A DNA stretch of 64,000 bases from Chlorops oryzae. Taxonomy: Eukaryota > Arthropoda > Insecta > Diptera > Chloropidae. Below the pieces are notes generated by a model that was given only the letters and a program-made list of their open reading frames with translations, ran no database searches and had not been told where the DNA came from. This document shows, piece by piece, positions 24,061 through 36,294 of the stretch (positions within the stretch are counted from its first letter, which is position 1; every line of letters starts with the position of its first letter). The DNA lies in assembly GCA_020466095.1 (NCBI GenBank), contig CM035808.1:47128893-47192892 (forward strand), in the 5' to 3' direction. A program made the position numbers and the translations under genes.

Positions 24061-24330
24061 CTATACCAGGTAGCTCTAGGATAGCGTAGGGGATGCGTGC
24101 TATGCTCTTGATCCCAGGGTCCGAGGTTCGATTCCCGGCACAGGCGAAACAGAGTGTCATGTTCCAAGCCTAGCACTGATTTTTCAAAAAATCGCATGTT
24201 AGGGGCACACTACATAATAAGACGATACACTCACACAAACACAAGAAAAACTGCTTGGTATCACAATGGGCCTATTTTGCTATGGTGGCATTTATTCTGC
24301 CTTGACCCTATAAAGGTTAAATTTGATGCG
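24061..24330 (+). mobile_element. tRNA-derived SINE, second family
   Basis: The head carries an A-box-like GGATAGCGTAGGGG (24079-24092) and a canonical B box GGTTCGATTCC (24125-24135). The head sequence differs from the 17.6/23.4-kb family. Downstream is TGGTATCACAATGGGCC (24256-24272), nearly identical to the segment in the 17.6-kb SINE. The 3' end is unclear; no TAACC tail is present. Different heads with one shared distal segment suggest modular exchange or a common partner-recognition region. Confidence 0.65.
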
Positions 24331-24339
24331 CTTTCATAT

Positions 24340-26262
24340 TTTGAATTAACAAGGTAGGAAGTGAACTGGTGGATTTGATACCAAACTGCTTTTGAAATTG
24401 TTAAATGTGGGAGCTATTTTTCTTTTCGATGACAGATCAGTATTAAAAAAAACCGTTGACCTTAATTATCTATCAAATTCGCCATATGGCGAACATAGGA
24501 GTCGTTGCACGTGTAACTCATGCTTTGAGGATCAGGACAGTGCGGAGCTCCCTTTCAACCCCTTACTATTCTTTTTCGCTTCCATTTCCTTTCCCCGGGA
24601 TGGCGAAATGGATTAAACTGCCTGATTGTCAGGGGACATTCTGTCCGTCCTACCATTAAGTGGAAATAACAGTTGATAATTTGCAAGTATTTGGAAGTAG
24701 ATCGAGAAAATATTCTAAAATAATCGAAAAACTTAGAAATTATAGACCATAGGTAATTAGATGCTTCTTAAGCGAAGTACCCATATGAAACGCATGCTAA
24801 AAATAACGAAAATGATTTCAAAATAAAAATTTTAGCTTCAGTTATACCGAGGTGCCAAGTAACCGACGAGTCTATAGTGCTCAGGGTTGCATCCGATTTT
24901 TTCGGCATCTTTTCTCCATGACAAATGTTCGAATCTCAATTTTTTTGTGCAAAATAAATGCGAGAGCATGTGATGCGACTCCTTTTTAAAAGGAATTTTT
25001 GTCTGATTTTGATTAATTTAAGAAAACAAAATATAGCAGCCCTTAAAGCTCTACGCTATACACCAGAAAGTAAATTTCGTATATCAAGCACATTTAAAAA
25101 ATGGATGGAGTACTTTTGGCTTACTTTCGCTGCTTGAATCCATACGCTAACAAGGTTGCCTTTAAGGTGCCAGCACGAAGTCGTTTTGTTTCACAATATT
25201 AATGAGCATCGTCGTTCTTTGACCGAAGTAAGTCAAATTTTATTCAATACAATGAGCCCTGTACTTGCATTGCAATTGCAAAAACCTTTAAATGTGCAAG
25301 TATATGTATAGGTATGCACTTCATATGTGAGCATGGACCTTTAGCCAATAGTATTTTAATCTTCAAATAAGAAACTTATTTTAAACAATTTTAATCATAA
25401 AAGGTGGCAATATTGTTTTCAATAATGAACTTAAATCCGCTTTCAACCAAAAAGAACGTCACCATCTTATAAAAATCGCTGTTTCGGAAATTATTTCCTT
25501 AATTTCAGTTCTCGCTCGACTTTCTTGCTTAAATACATATTTTTGAAAAATTTGTTCCTTGCATTATATTCTTAGAATTATTTTGAAAGGAAGCCATTTT
25601 GTTTACAGCTTTCGAAACTTTAAACATTAAATTTTATATTGCACGTTTTTTCTTCAATAATACCCTGTATCCTTCCTTCCTGTTCGACAAATAAAAAATA
25701 TTCTCTCCATCGTTTTATTTTTGAATTTTTTTCGTTCTCTTTTCATATAATAAACAATCGCTGCTGTTCTCCTTCCTCCTTCTTTCCCGAATTCCCCTCT
25801 TATTTCCTGTATAAGCTCGTGCTAACTCAACTTGGTCAAGAGGAGGACATTGACTGACTACGCTTTGCGTGCGTTGTTAGCCATTGCATTCTACGTCTTC
25901 GTAATTCTTCTGGCTCGAAGGACACTTTTGGGAATTTCTGTGTATTTCTTACACTTCAATTCCGGGGTTGATTTTTCTTTTATAAGCTTCACCGTTTTTC
26001 TTCTTATTTACTTTATTGTTGTTGTTTTTTTTTGTTTTTTCGAAGAGCTTTTCTTTTCCAGTATCCAAGTTCGGTTCGGTTTGGTTCGGTTCGTGTGTGC
26101 GCCATTCGGAAGTCTCTATTTAATTTTTGACTCCATCTTCGAGTCGCAGAAAAAAAGGCGGCGTTGCGTGTTTTTCTTTCGCAGAATTCTGTTTATATCT
26201 GGTAACTTTGCACTTTGCGTGTTTATTATCTCGTTATCCTTCCGCTTCGTCTGAATTGCTAC
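24340..26262. other. No recognisable gene
   Basis: No domain or exon recognised. A T-rich stretch with hydrophobic frames (about 25639-26254 +, up to 140 codons) is low in complexity: Phe/Ile/Val-rich because the DNA is T-rich. I do not treat it as a membrane protein. Confidence 0.45.
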
Positions 26263-26306
26263 GTTGGTAGCAGGCACGGCAGAACAGATTTTTCCCGAGT
26301 GGGTAG

Positions 26307-26664
26307 TAGAGGTGGGAAAAAATCGATGTTAACATCGATACATCGATAGTATCGATGTTTTTAAGTTAAAATAAATAATAATGAAAAGAAAGTTAAAAAT
26401 GCAAAATAGATTAAGTTTGATTTAATTCTAACAACCTTAGTTGATGGAAAAAAATTGTTAGTTATCAGAAACCATCAATAGTGCACGATTGTGGGATACA
26501 TCGACGATGTTTTTAAATGTTTTACCCTATTGATGGTGTTCTACGACAATCTATTGTTTTTCATCAACTACTAAGCTTGTTAGAATTTAATTTAATGGAA
26601 TTTATTTTTACCATTTATTTATTAATTTTACCATTATGTTAACATTGATTGTTTTCCACCTCTA
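26307..26664. mobile_element. Nested hAT MITE, 358 bp (TAGAGGTGGGAAAA ends)
   Basis: TAGAGGTGGGAAAAAATCGA at the left is inverted at the right (…TTTTCCACCTCTA). The inverted repeats run about 29 bp with few mismatches, and GTGGGTAG flanks both sides (26299-26306 and 26665-26672). It inserted 28 bp inside the left end of the larger hAT-like element. The ATCGATGTTAACATCGATACATCGAT region near the left end is strongly palindromic. No coding capacity. Confidence 0.85.
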
Positions 26665-27065
26665 GTGGGTAGTAGTTCGAAGGGGGAAGGGTGGTGTATT
26701 GCTGCGTTGGAGTAGTATACAAAGCTCCCACGAAATCAACATTCCCATCATTTCGTTACAAAATCAAGTAAAATAAAATATACAAAAAATATTATTTCAT
26801 ATTATACATTTAATAACAAAAATTAACGCACTTCATGTAAAAAAAAATTAAAAACTTAAAGACAATTCCGCATTTTTTCGGCCTCTTCTTAAATTTTAAA
26901 AGCCAAATATATATCTCATCGAGCTTAAGAATATGTTATTTTTCCATATTTAGCTTTAAAATGAAGAGCATACTAATTATTTTAGAAATAAATAATGATA
27001 CGCCCTTTCTATCCGAAGCTAACGATATGTACATATGTACCTACATCTATATGTACACACATACA

Positions 27066-27805
27066 ACATTCCAAGTCCGAAGTTTTGTGGTTCAGAAGTT
27101 ATAAGTATTTTTCTATTTGTGGAGGTAGGAGTGGGCGGATCACGCCCATATTTTGCAGTAATATCCCAATGAGTGAAAGGTATGTACGTTCCAATTCCGA
27201 AGTGAATATGTTCAGTAGTTCAGGAGTTATTAGCATATTTTATTTGTGGGGGAAGCAGTGGGCGGATCACGCCCATATTTTTCAATAACATCCCAATGGG
27301 TCCAAGGTATATATGATCCAAGTTTGAAGTGAATGTGTTCAGTGGTTCAGAAGTTACGAGCATTTTTATATATGTATGTAAACAAATGCTACCGCAAAGC
27401 ATTTAGAAAGAAAAGCTGATGCAATATTGTACATGCGTACATACATACATAGAATACATTCCGCATTCTTGGAAAGGCGCGCCGTCGCATATAGAAAAAT
27501 GCTCATAACTTCTGAACCACTTAACATATTCACTTCAAACTTGGAACATATATACCTTGGACCCATTGGGATGTTATTGAAAAATATGGGCGTGATCCGC
27601 CCACTGCTTCCCCCACAAATGAAATATGCTAATAACTCCTGAACTACTGAACATATTCACTTCGGACTTGGAACGTACATACCTTTCACTCATTGGGATA
27701 TTACTGCAAAATATGGGCGTGATCCGCCCACTCCTACCTCCAAAAATGAAAAAAATACTTATAACTTTTGAACCGCCAAACGTATTAACTTCCGACTTGG
27801 AATGT
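27066..27805. repeat. Long inverted repeat (foldback) of tandem ~130-bp units
   Basis: The left arm (about 27066-27374) is the reverse complement of the right arm (about 27489-27805) with only scattered mismatches, over about 310 bp. A spacer of about 115 bp lies between. Each arm is itself about two and a half tandem copies of a ~130-bp unit. Unit landmarks are TTCAGWAGTTCAGGAGTTAT, GTGGGCGGATCACGCCCATA, AATAACATCCCAATGGGT and AAGGTATATATG. Every unit also contains the small palindrome GGGCGGATCACGCCC. Minor open frames in the arms mirror each other and are not genes. A transcript would fold into a ~310-bp hairpin. Confidence 0.9.
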
Positions 27806-28202
27806 AGAACATATCATACATGCAGTAAATGCCTCCGAAATAATAGAATAACATTTTATTTAAAAAGACAATTATTAGGGTAAAATTTTTACGTATTAAA
27901 TTTTCGCGGCCAAGTATTTTCCAAATACTTCCGTTTGGTAGTTTTGGCTTATGTCGTTTAATGCTTTTCATTCTTTATTAACGCAAAGATACAGGCTCTA
28001 CGGAAACATTGCATATTAACTCAAAATGAAAAAATTGGAAAAAAATGTTTTGTCAAAACTGGCATTCCAAAAATTTCGTGAAATTTTTACTGAGTAAAAT
28101 AGCCACTTGGAAAATTTCGAGTGGGTAAAATACCCACTCGGAAAATCTCGAGTGGGTACAACTACCCCATGTAAACGCCGTTCTGCCGTGCCTGGTTGGT
28201 AG

Positions 28203-28660
28203 GAAACTATAAGCACAGGACTTTGAGTAAATATATTAAAAGAATAGTTTCTTTATTTTTCTTTCCATCCATTAGAACATTTTCTCTTCCCTAATGAAAG
28301 CGGATCCTATCAAAGCAGATGACAATTTTCCTTTCGAATTTATCTGCCATTTTGTTTTGTAATCTGTAAATCAAAATCCTTTCAATTTTTCTTAATGCGT
28401 TTTTTCATTAATTCTTTGTTTGTTTTGTGGCAAAACAATTTTTACTTTTTTTGTTAGAATTTTACTTATTATAAAAGGATTGAAGCAATGCACAGTTTAA
28501 CCCGTTTTACACCGCGCAAACACATATTATAAGGCGCGAAATTTCGACTTTTGCGGCAATGTACCATAAATATTTTAATTGTATTTAAAAAAATTTTTTT
28601 TTTTAATTTTATTTTCTTCCATTAAATATAATTGAGACAGAATCCTGCAAAAAAGGCAAT
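28203..28660. other. No recognisable gene
   Basis: AT-rich sequence. A TTTAACCCGTTTTACACC at 28497 could be a decayed piggyBac-type end with CGGACGGGTTAA near 29299, but the match is too short to call. Confidence 0.35.
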
Positions 28661-28672
28661 ATCCACCACTGT

Positions 28673-28800
28673 TCCATCAAACGGTCCTAGAGCCGGCAGA
28701 CCGAAAAATACGTGGATCGGTCAGATGGAAAAAATATCAGCAGAGAATGGGTCTTAGCGATGACATGATCCAGAAGGGTGTTGAGATAACATAGACACAC
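28673..28800 (+). pseudogene. Possible non-LTR retrotransposon ORF2 C-terminal scrap
   Basis: The + strand reads RAGRPKNTWIGQMEKISAEN and, after a one-base shift, RMGLSDDMIQKGVEIT. A Gly-Arg-Pro-(Lys/Arg)-x-x-Trp motif followed some 20 residues later by an acidic patch is typical of the extreme C-terminus of several LINE reverse transcriptases. The stretch is short and frameshifted and ends in a stop, so the assignment is tentative. No tail or other domain was found. Confidence 0.35.
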
Positions 28801-31800
28801 CTCGAAGGACCATTAGAAGGGACACAGGCGGTAGGGTCGTTAGCCTTTTCCGAGTCATGGTGCTAGCCGATTGCCCCAGTCAAATGATGTAGACCAGTAA
28901 ATAATTGCATGAAAGTGCGACCGTGTGCATTTGTAGAAAAAGGGCCCTAACCCGTAGTATTGCCCTTGCAGCTCAGGGGCAAGAATCTAATAGAGAAAAG
29001 AAGGCAAGTCTTTTTGATGGAATCACCACACACCCACGATGACTGCTGAAAGTCCCAAGAGATTGTTGACCTGCTCTCCGCAAAAAGACAAAAATTATTC
29101 TCAAGCTAAAAATGGTCGAAAAAAGTGCTCATATAGAATCAGGTCTGCACTTGAAAGATCTGATAATAAAAAAATTAGTTTTTTTTTTTTTTAATCCAAT
29201 AAATCAAGATTTATTTTGACATATCAAACACCATGATACCTTCCACAGAAAGACAGGATGTATGTGTTCTGAAAATACTCGTCGAAAAATCTATCAGCGG
29301 ACGGGTTAAGATGGGAGTACAATTTAAATATCATCACAAGTCTGCAATTGTTTCTTGAGTTTTGATGAAGTTATCTGAAAGAAAAAAATTTAAAAAGTAG
29401 CAGAAAAGAAAGGGTTAATGTATTTTGAGTACCAATGTATTTCAATTGTTCCACTGTATAACTGTTATTTTATAGCAACTGTCGTCAGGCAACATTTCGA
29501 TATTTTTTTAATGTTTATCTTTGTTTTGTCTTACCTCAACTCTTTTATATTCCCTCGTTACGGTCTATTTGCGAAAAAAAAGGAAACTTTGTCCTGCTGT
29601 TGACAGCTTTTGTCAGTTCGTGGAAAGTTCTTCTGAACTTTTTGTGGTAATTGTCCTAAAAACGAGTCTTGTCAATTGCCTTACGCTCGATTGCCTCCAG
29701 AGAGTAACTCACACTCCAAAATGTCCACCCTCCCTCCCGTTTCTATTTAACCAGAATTTTGTCGCTGACTGTTCCGTTGAAATTGAACGGATTTCGAAGT
29801 TTCACGCCAATTACGTAGGATATTCAATTAATTTTAATTAGAAAAAATTTTCCGAAAAGTTATAAGTTATAAGACTTCAATTAAATTCAGATTGAATGGT
29901 GGAGTATCGTGGATTAATATCCTCAGCTCGTATATACTCCTCTGTATTTGGATATCTTGACTTAAAGGTAAAATTCGAATGAATTTCATTTAAACAAAAA
30001 AAAAGACGAAGACCCTCGCAATTAACGTAATTCAAGAAGAGAAGAAACCTTTCGAAATAATGAGCACAAAATATTAAGCTGTTGCTATTGATGGGATTTT
30101 CCGCTAGAAGAGAGAAAAGAAGGGCCACATTTTCTCCCTCTGTTTTTAGGGGAACTTCTTAATAAGAGATCAAACACTTATTTGCTTTAAGCATCAATTA
30201 AGGAGCCTCCCATTCCCATTCAGAGTAGTGTGCATTCAGTGCTATGAATTTCTAAGAAGAGCTTTGTTATCCCTGAGAAGACGAGTTTATTTTTTCAAGA
30301 AATAATCCACACTAATTGGTGTTTATTTACTTATTTTCATTACTCAAAGTTCATTCACGTATTGCTGCGGCTCAAAACAATAAATTCTCGACTGATGTCC
30401 TTTGCACGAGAGACGATGCCATTCCTCAAAATAAGGAAAAAAAATATAAAAAAATGAACAAATAAATTCCTGCAGCATTTTGTAAGGACTGATAAAAAAT
30501 TCAGCAGATCATCCGTCAAAACGTTATTCCCTTAATATATTCCCCTGGCATTATTGGCATACCATCACGCCACACCAGTCAGTAGTCGGTAGCCAGTGTC
30601 GTGTCGTGTTGTGTCTTGTTCCGAAGAACGAAGGCTAAGAACGAAGACCCACCGCATCGAAGACCGAAAGTCTTTTGACCCGTCGCGACGCGTTGTCTTC
30701 CCTTGTTGGCCATGATGCCCTCCAAGATGTGAACGCTGTCAACAAAAGTCGATTTTGCGGGAGTTGAATTAAATTGAAAATTATTATAACATTTCTATGC
30801 GATGCTGGCTGGCCAAGGGGGACGGATGGTAGCTCTATCGAGGCCAACAAACCCTTAACCCTTACCGAAAGCGTGTGTATAAATTCTTTGAGAGAGGGGG
30901 AGAAGTAAACAGCAGGAGCTCCTTCAGGTGGCACACAAAAGGAGCACAATAAAATGAGCACTTTTTGTACAACACTTGGTGGCTAGAGTGCCACATAAAA
31001 TAGGGGAGGATAAGGTTAGCGATGGGGTTGGAGAGTATTAAATTGATATAAAGAAGTCACCTTCAAAGATGGAGAAAGCTATGCATTGAGCCGGAAATTT
31101 GGGGAAATCTCATTCGAAATGGCATCAGTCCCTTTTGGGGAGTTGAAGGAACAAATTAGGAAAAAAAAAAAAATTACCCCAAAAACTTATTAAATTATGG
31201 CACGAACTAAAGTCACTTAAATCCTTATTTGTTTTTACGAGGATATTGTGGTTACGTTTGTAAATGAAGTTACTACTATTACCACGGTCTGTGATGGAGT
31301 TTTGGCCGCACATACCTACATAATATAAAGACGAAGGGAAGACATTTTCGACTTCAATACAATTTGAGTAAACCGCAATCGAATGAGGCTTTTGTGGTTT
31401 GGAAATTTATTCCTTATGAACTAGACATAGGTACATACTGTACTTGTCTCTGTGTGTGTGCTTATGTGTGTATTGCATGTGAAAGTATGTGCAACGAAGG
31501 AAGTGACAGCTGCTGCTTAGATGCAACAAGGGTCGTCCGAAAACATTCGCAATGGCACGAGTGCATTGCACTGTTCGCAATCGAAGGCGACGAAAACGAG
31601 CACAACGACGATGACAAGGCCAACAAGAAGAATCCAGCCAAACAGAGTCGCGTCTCGAGCTGTGGAATTCGTAATGGGATGCATTGAATTCGTATTGAGA
31701 GTGGTATTCCAAATGCTTCAACGTCAATGCTATCATCCTTCAATTGACAAATGAGGAACCGAACCGAACCGAACTGAACCGAACAGGCCGTGCAACGTCG

Positions 31801-32680
31801 ATTCTTCTAGACTAGAAATGCGAGAAGCGAGCTTTATGCCTGGTTTCCATTAGCGCAGCAATTTCCGCACAAATATTCAACACATGCGAGCATATGGAAC
31901 CAGTTACAATCGAAAACGCAGTTGACTGCACCATTGGAATCCAGACGTAAATCAACTCGAACGAATTGTTGTGAGCAATGCAAGATTAAATTTGTGGCAG
32001 CGATGGGGTGGTGGGGCGGTGGGGCGGCGACTCGAGAAAATCGTAGGCAAGGCGATTTTGATAGGGAGAGGGCTCGGAAGAGATGAAGGATACAGAGCAG
32101 ACCTTTGTGCGTTGTCGTCTCTTGCAATTTCATTTATCCCATTTCAATTGGGATTTTCAATTTTCAATCGATTCGCAATGCAGTTAGGCAGGCAGGCAGT
32201 TACTAGGCACCAAGCAAGGAAAGCAACCGCACGATCCTTGCCGATTGCTGCTTTTCAATATTTTTGCGTAATCTCTTGCCAACTGCAAAGTTTTCGCTCT
32301 AATAAAAATTCAATTCGAAAAGAAATTTCAAAGTTTATTCTCCATGTTGGATCCAATCGGTATGGCTGCCGATGTTACACAAGAAAATTGATGCTAAATA
32401 TTTTGAATACAATTTCCGAGGACTTGAATGGACGGACGGACGGACGACACACAGTGGGCTGGGCCTATGGATTTCAATGCTGTGTTTCAATGTTAGCTTA
32501 GCTTCGAATTGTTGCTCGGCTTAAAGGCATTTAATTTAGAATTCTTGAATGGCGCACATTTGACATATGGAAGGATTTTGGATAGAAAGAAAATGACAGA
32601 TGCCAAGAGGAAGAGAAATAAATTCTTGTCCTCCATTGTGATGTGTTTGACAGAACAACATGTTTTTTTTAGAGCCGAAC
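28800..32680. other. No recognisable gene; more GC-balanced sequence
   Basis: The stretch from 30.5 to 32.5 kb is less AT-rich than its neighbours and has many medium frames on both strands (90-180 codons, for example 31971-32501 +). They overlap antisense, lack known domains and show no codon pattern I can defend. Short repeats: GAACCGAACCGAACC (31755-31785), GACGGACGGACGGACG (about 32430-32445), and GTGGGGCGGTGGGGCGG near 32011. The stretch could include UTR or promoter sequence of an unseen gene; nothing in it proves that. Confidence 0.4.
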
Positions 32681-32684
32681 AAAC

Positions 32685-32685
<1 letters not shown>

Positions 32686-32734
<49 letters not shown>

Positions 32735-33299
32735 CTTGTAGTGCGTAATTGTTGTTCTTGATTTGTGGTTTTTGAACCAGGGGGTAAAGGTAGTGTTGAT
32801 GGAGAAGGGCGGAAGGGGTGGGGACGGAAACTTAAAAAAGGTAGAGGAAAAGGCAAGAAAGTTGAGAAAATAAAGAGATAAAGGTTTTTAAGAAGAAATA
32901 TGCGAAAAAGAGATGGCAAAAAGAACAGACAGGGGAAGAGAAGCAAAAAAGATAAGGGTTAATGGACATAGCAAAACCGAGAGGTAGAAGTAGAAAATAA
33001 AAAGATGGAATTATTAAAAAGAAGGAGACATAAATAAGGAAAGTAAAAAAATAGAAACGGAGAAAGGGAGAAAGAGAGAAAGAGAGAAAGAGAGAAAGAG
33101 AGAAAGAGAGAAAGAGAGAAAGAGAGAAAGAGAGAAAGAGAGAAAGAAGAGAAAGGAGAAGAGAAAGAGAGAAAGAGAGAGAGAGAAAGAGAAAGAGAGA
33201 AAGGAAGAAAGAGAGGAAGGAAGAAAGAGAGAAAGAAAGAGAGAACGAGAGAACGCGAGAGAGAAAAGAGAGAAAGAAGAGAAGAGAGAAGAAGAGAGA

Positions 33300-33330
<31 letters not shown>

Positions 33331-33333
33331 AGA

Positions 33334-33379
<46 letters not shown>

Positions 33380-33700
33380 AAGACAAGGAAAAGAAAGAAA
33401 GAGAAGAGAGAAAGAGAGTGAGAATGAGTGAGAAAATAAGTGTAAAAAATGAAGGGAGTGGTGTTGACAAAGAGATAGTGGCAGGGAAAGATAACGAAAA
33501 AGGAAGAGAAATATAGAGAAATAGAAGACAAGGAGAGAAGAAAAAGAAAATGTGAGGGGAGAATGAATGAGGGGTCGGGAATGAAAGAAGAGATGGGAAG
33601 AGAAAGTCAGATAGAGGCGGGCTTTAGAAAGAGAGACAGAGATATGTAGAGATAGAGAAAGAAATAAAAATGAAGCGAAAGAAATAAAGTTACTAATTCA
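32686..33700. repeat. Homopurine GA/GAGAAA tract
   Basis: An AG dinucleotide run (32690-32729) is followed, after mixed sequence, by a nearly pure purine tract at 33056-33410 of GAGAAA and GAGAGA repeats. Purine-rich sequence continues to about 33700. On the minus strand this produces long Ser/Leu/Phe frames (up to 212 codons) that simply decode CTCTTT repeats. GAGAG is also the binding word of GAGA factor in flies, and long purine tracts can form triplex DNA; neither role is shown here. Confidence 0.85.
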
Positions 33701-33704
33701 GAAT

Positions 33705-35635
33705 AAGAGAGGAATGCAGATTTCAGGAGAAAAAAAACAGAGTAGAATAGGATGGTGCCACAGAGGGGGAATGAAATTAACGAAGAGGATAAATTAGAGG
33801 AGATTTAGATAGACATTAAATACAAAGTGAGAGAAATTTTCAACAGAGGACCATTATATTTTCAACTTGATCTCGGGATAAATGTGACGTTATTTTCATT
33901 TCCTGACCTCCCGTCACACATTTTACATTAATATTTATTATATTGAAAATTATCTCTACCTTTTTCTACTCTATGTCACTTTCAATCAACTATTTTTATA
34001 CCCGAGTTAATAGAATTGTTTAAATGAAAAAATTCAATTAAAAACAACATTGTCAATGGAATTCTCTCTTTCTTTGAGAAAATACTCGGTCTCTATTTTT
34101 AAAACAAATAACGCAATCAGAGTAAACTTTGCAAGAATTATAGTTTAATTTTATTATCGTACTAACCCTGAGAGTTTCTAAATTCAATAAACGCACACAA
34201 TGAATTTCATTTGTTCGAACCGTGCGCAGAGTTTCATACAATTTAATTGGCGATGATGATGATGATGATGTTTTCATAACCTACATAAGCGCTCACCACA
34301 AATACAATAAACAGTGCATTATTTCTGGCTAACTGTTATGGCTGCTATTTTCAATGTACATATTTCTAGTTTCTATTTATTTTGATTTTATTGTTGTTGG
34401 TTTTGAATTTTTTTTTTTAATTTTTCCAACTCAATGCTCCAAGAAGGCCGGGCCAATACCTAAACCATAGTTTATATCGTATATAAAATGGCTCAATGGC
34501 ATCTTCAATGCGGCACAACTTTTTATTATTTTTTTTGTTTGTGTAATATTTATGCCTCAAGCAAGGCTTAACTGTATAAAATGAAAATGGCACAACAAAA
34601 TCCGTTTTCGTTCTTAACAAACAAAACAACACAGCAACAACAACGACAACAACAATGAAACCAAAAATGAAAATCGAAATCAAAATAAAACAAAACAGAA
34701 TAGAAAATCATTTGTACACAAGCAGAACTCGAAGAAGAAGAAGAAAAACACCAACAAAAAAAAAACCAAATTTCCGACAAATGCACAACGGCACTTGTAA
34801 AGTCAGCTCGCCCGCCCCTCCGTCCGCAAGTCTTCCCATCGATCCGTCCTCCCAATGCAACTGCATTTCGTCTAAACACACATGGGAAGAGCACACAAAC
34901 ACAGAGAGAGATACATATGCGAGGCTTTGGCCTTCGTTGTTATTGGTTGCCGCAGCCTTTTGGGTTGATATCGAGCACAATTTGAGTCGATTCGGAATAA
35001 GGTCAAAGATGCTAGATTCTCGAACGGGTAAACAACAGCAGAGACAACAGCAGTCAACGAAACAGAAAAAAAAAAAACAAAGAGCATAAAAGCAAGCAAC
35101 CGAATGAGCTTCCTCACTCAGAACGACACAAGTTAAGACTGAAAATAGAATTAGAACGGCAAAAAAGATACTTCGAGGAGGACGTAGAGCGGCAGCGGCG
35201 ACGGCGGCGGTACTGCTGCCAGCTTCGTGAAAGACATTGAAATCAAGGAGAAAAAATGTGCACACAAGACATCAATTCGACATGAGAAAATAAAAACAAA
35301 GAAGAATATACATTTGCTTCAAGTTCTATAACTGCATGAGCACTCAGCGATGCTCCACTGACTCACTACCCTTGTCCATGAAAGTAACGAAAATTCACAA
35401 AGCATTCGCTCTCTCTCTACTGCACTGCACTGCACTGCACTGCACAACAAAATATGGAGTCATTTATTCATGTGCAACTTGCAAAAGCAAAAAAAAATAA
35501 AGCATGTTTCTATTGCAACGAAAAGAACATTGCTAAGCGAAGAATTAAAGTATTAAATATTATTATAGAAATGATAAAATGGATTTTAAATAAAAAGCAT
35601 TTTAAATTCATACATTTTTTACAGTAAAGTCACCG
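33705..35635. other. No recognisable gene; CAA/CAG and GAA short repeats
   Basis: A (GAT)n run lies at 34250-34270, an AACAACAACGACAACAAC run at about 34625-34650, (GAA)n at 34725-34745, CAACAGCAG runs at 35030-35060, and (CTGCA)n at about 35424-35445. At 35112-35210 a + strand frame reads LKIELERQKRYFEEDVERQR before a run of Arg, but it has no ATG and no visible splice context. I leave it uncalled. The antisense frames up to 185 codons are rich in Cys/Ser/Val because of CAA/CAG repeats. Confidence 0.4.
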
Positions 35636-35639
35636 TGAA

Positions 35640-36290
35640 AAAGGTTGAATAAGAATATTACATAATAAAAAAAAATGTTTTAATCAGAGAAACAAAAACT
35701 AAAAAATAATTTTTTTTTTATATTTTACAACATTTTTTAATGCTTTTTAGCATTTTCAAAAAACTCAAAATATTTAAAAAATAAAAAAAAATAAAAACAA
35801 AAAATAAAAAAATAAACAAATTAAAAATTAAAATAAAATATAAAAAAAATTTTTAAAAATAATATATAAAAATGAAATAAAAACATATAAAAATAAAAAT
35901 ACTTACATATGTCAAAAACTAAAAAGAATTAAGTAAAAGTAAAATTTAAACAAAAATTTTAAATAAAATAATATAAAATAAGTACATTTTAAATAAAAAA
36001 GTTTAAAAATCAAAAATATTTAAAATACTTAATAAAAAAGATTATTAAAATAAAAATTTTTAAATTTTAAAAATTTTAAAAATTAATAAAATTTAAAAAA
36101 AGTTTTAAAAATTAGAAAAAAAGTTTTAAAAAATTAAAAAATTAAATTTTTTTTAGAACTGAAATTAAAAAAAAAAATTTAGAAAACTTTCAAAATAGAA
36201 AAAATTAAAACACTTATAAAATTTATACAATTTGAAACAATTATTAAAACTGAAAAAGAAATATACATAAGTATGAACTTATAAAAAATA
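35640..36290. repeat. A-rich degenerate low-complexity block (TAAAA words)
   Basis: About 650 bp composed almost wholly of A and T with strong A excess on the + strand. Words such as AAATAAAAA, TTTTAAAAATT and TAAAATAAA recur without a fixed period. No coding potential or terminal repeats. Confidence 0.75.
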
Positions 36291-36294
36291 AAAA

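Larger units (their letters stand above)
26271..28194. mobile_element. hAT-like element, 1.9 kb, carrying a nested MITE and a giant foldback
   Basis: The left end CAGGCACGGCAGAAC is inverted at the right end (GTTCTGCCGTGCCTG), and GTTGGTAG flanks both sides (26263-26270 and 28195-28202): an 8-bp duplication, the hAT hallmark. GAGTGGGTA motifs recur near both ends (26298, 28119, 28150) as subterminal repeats. No hAT transposase is present. The interior holds a 358-bp nested MITE near the left end and a long inverted repeat at 27066-27805. The ends resemble those of the hAT at 46318-48449 (CAGGCCCGGCG), so the two are probably related families. Confidence 0.85.

Noticed and set aside
25639..26254. 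Hydrophobic + strand frames resembling membrane proteins
   Set aside because: T-rich DNA gives Phe, Leu, Ile and Val by composition. There is no domain and no conserved pattern.
28499..29303. piggyBac-like element bounded by TTAACCCGT and ACGGGTTAA
   Set aside because: Only about 9 bp of end similarity and no further inverted match; could be chance in AT-rich DNA.
31755..31785. GAACC repeat as a regulatory array
   Set aside because: A handful of imperfect pentamers; an ordinary microsatellite.
32832..33531. Long minus-strand Ser/Leu/Phe frames (190-212 codons)
   Set aside because: They decode GA-repeat DNA on the opposite strand, and overlapping frames are open in the same way. They have no real sequence complexity.
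35100..35235. Charged, coiled-coil-like + strand frame (LKIELERQKRYFEEDVERQR)
   Set aside because: No ATG, no splice signals I could defend, and it grades into CGG/CAG repeat. Possible by chance in A/G-rich DNA.
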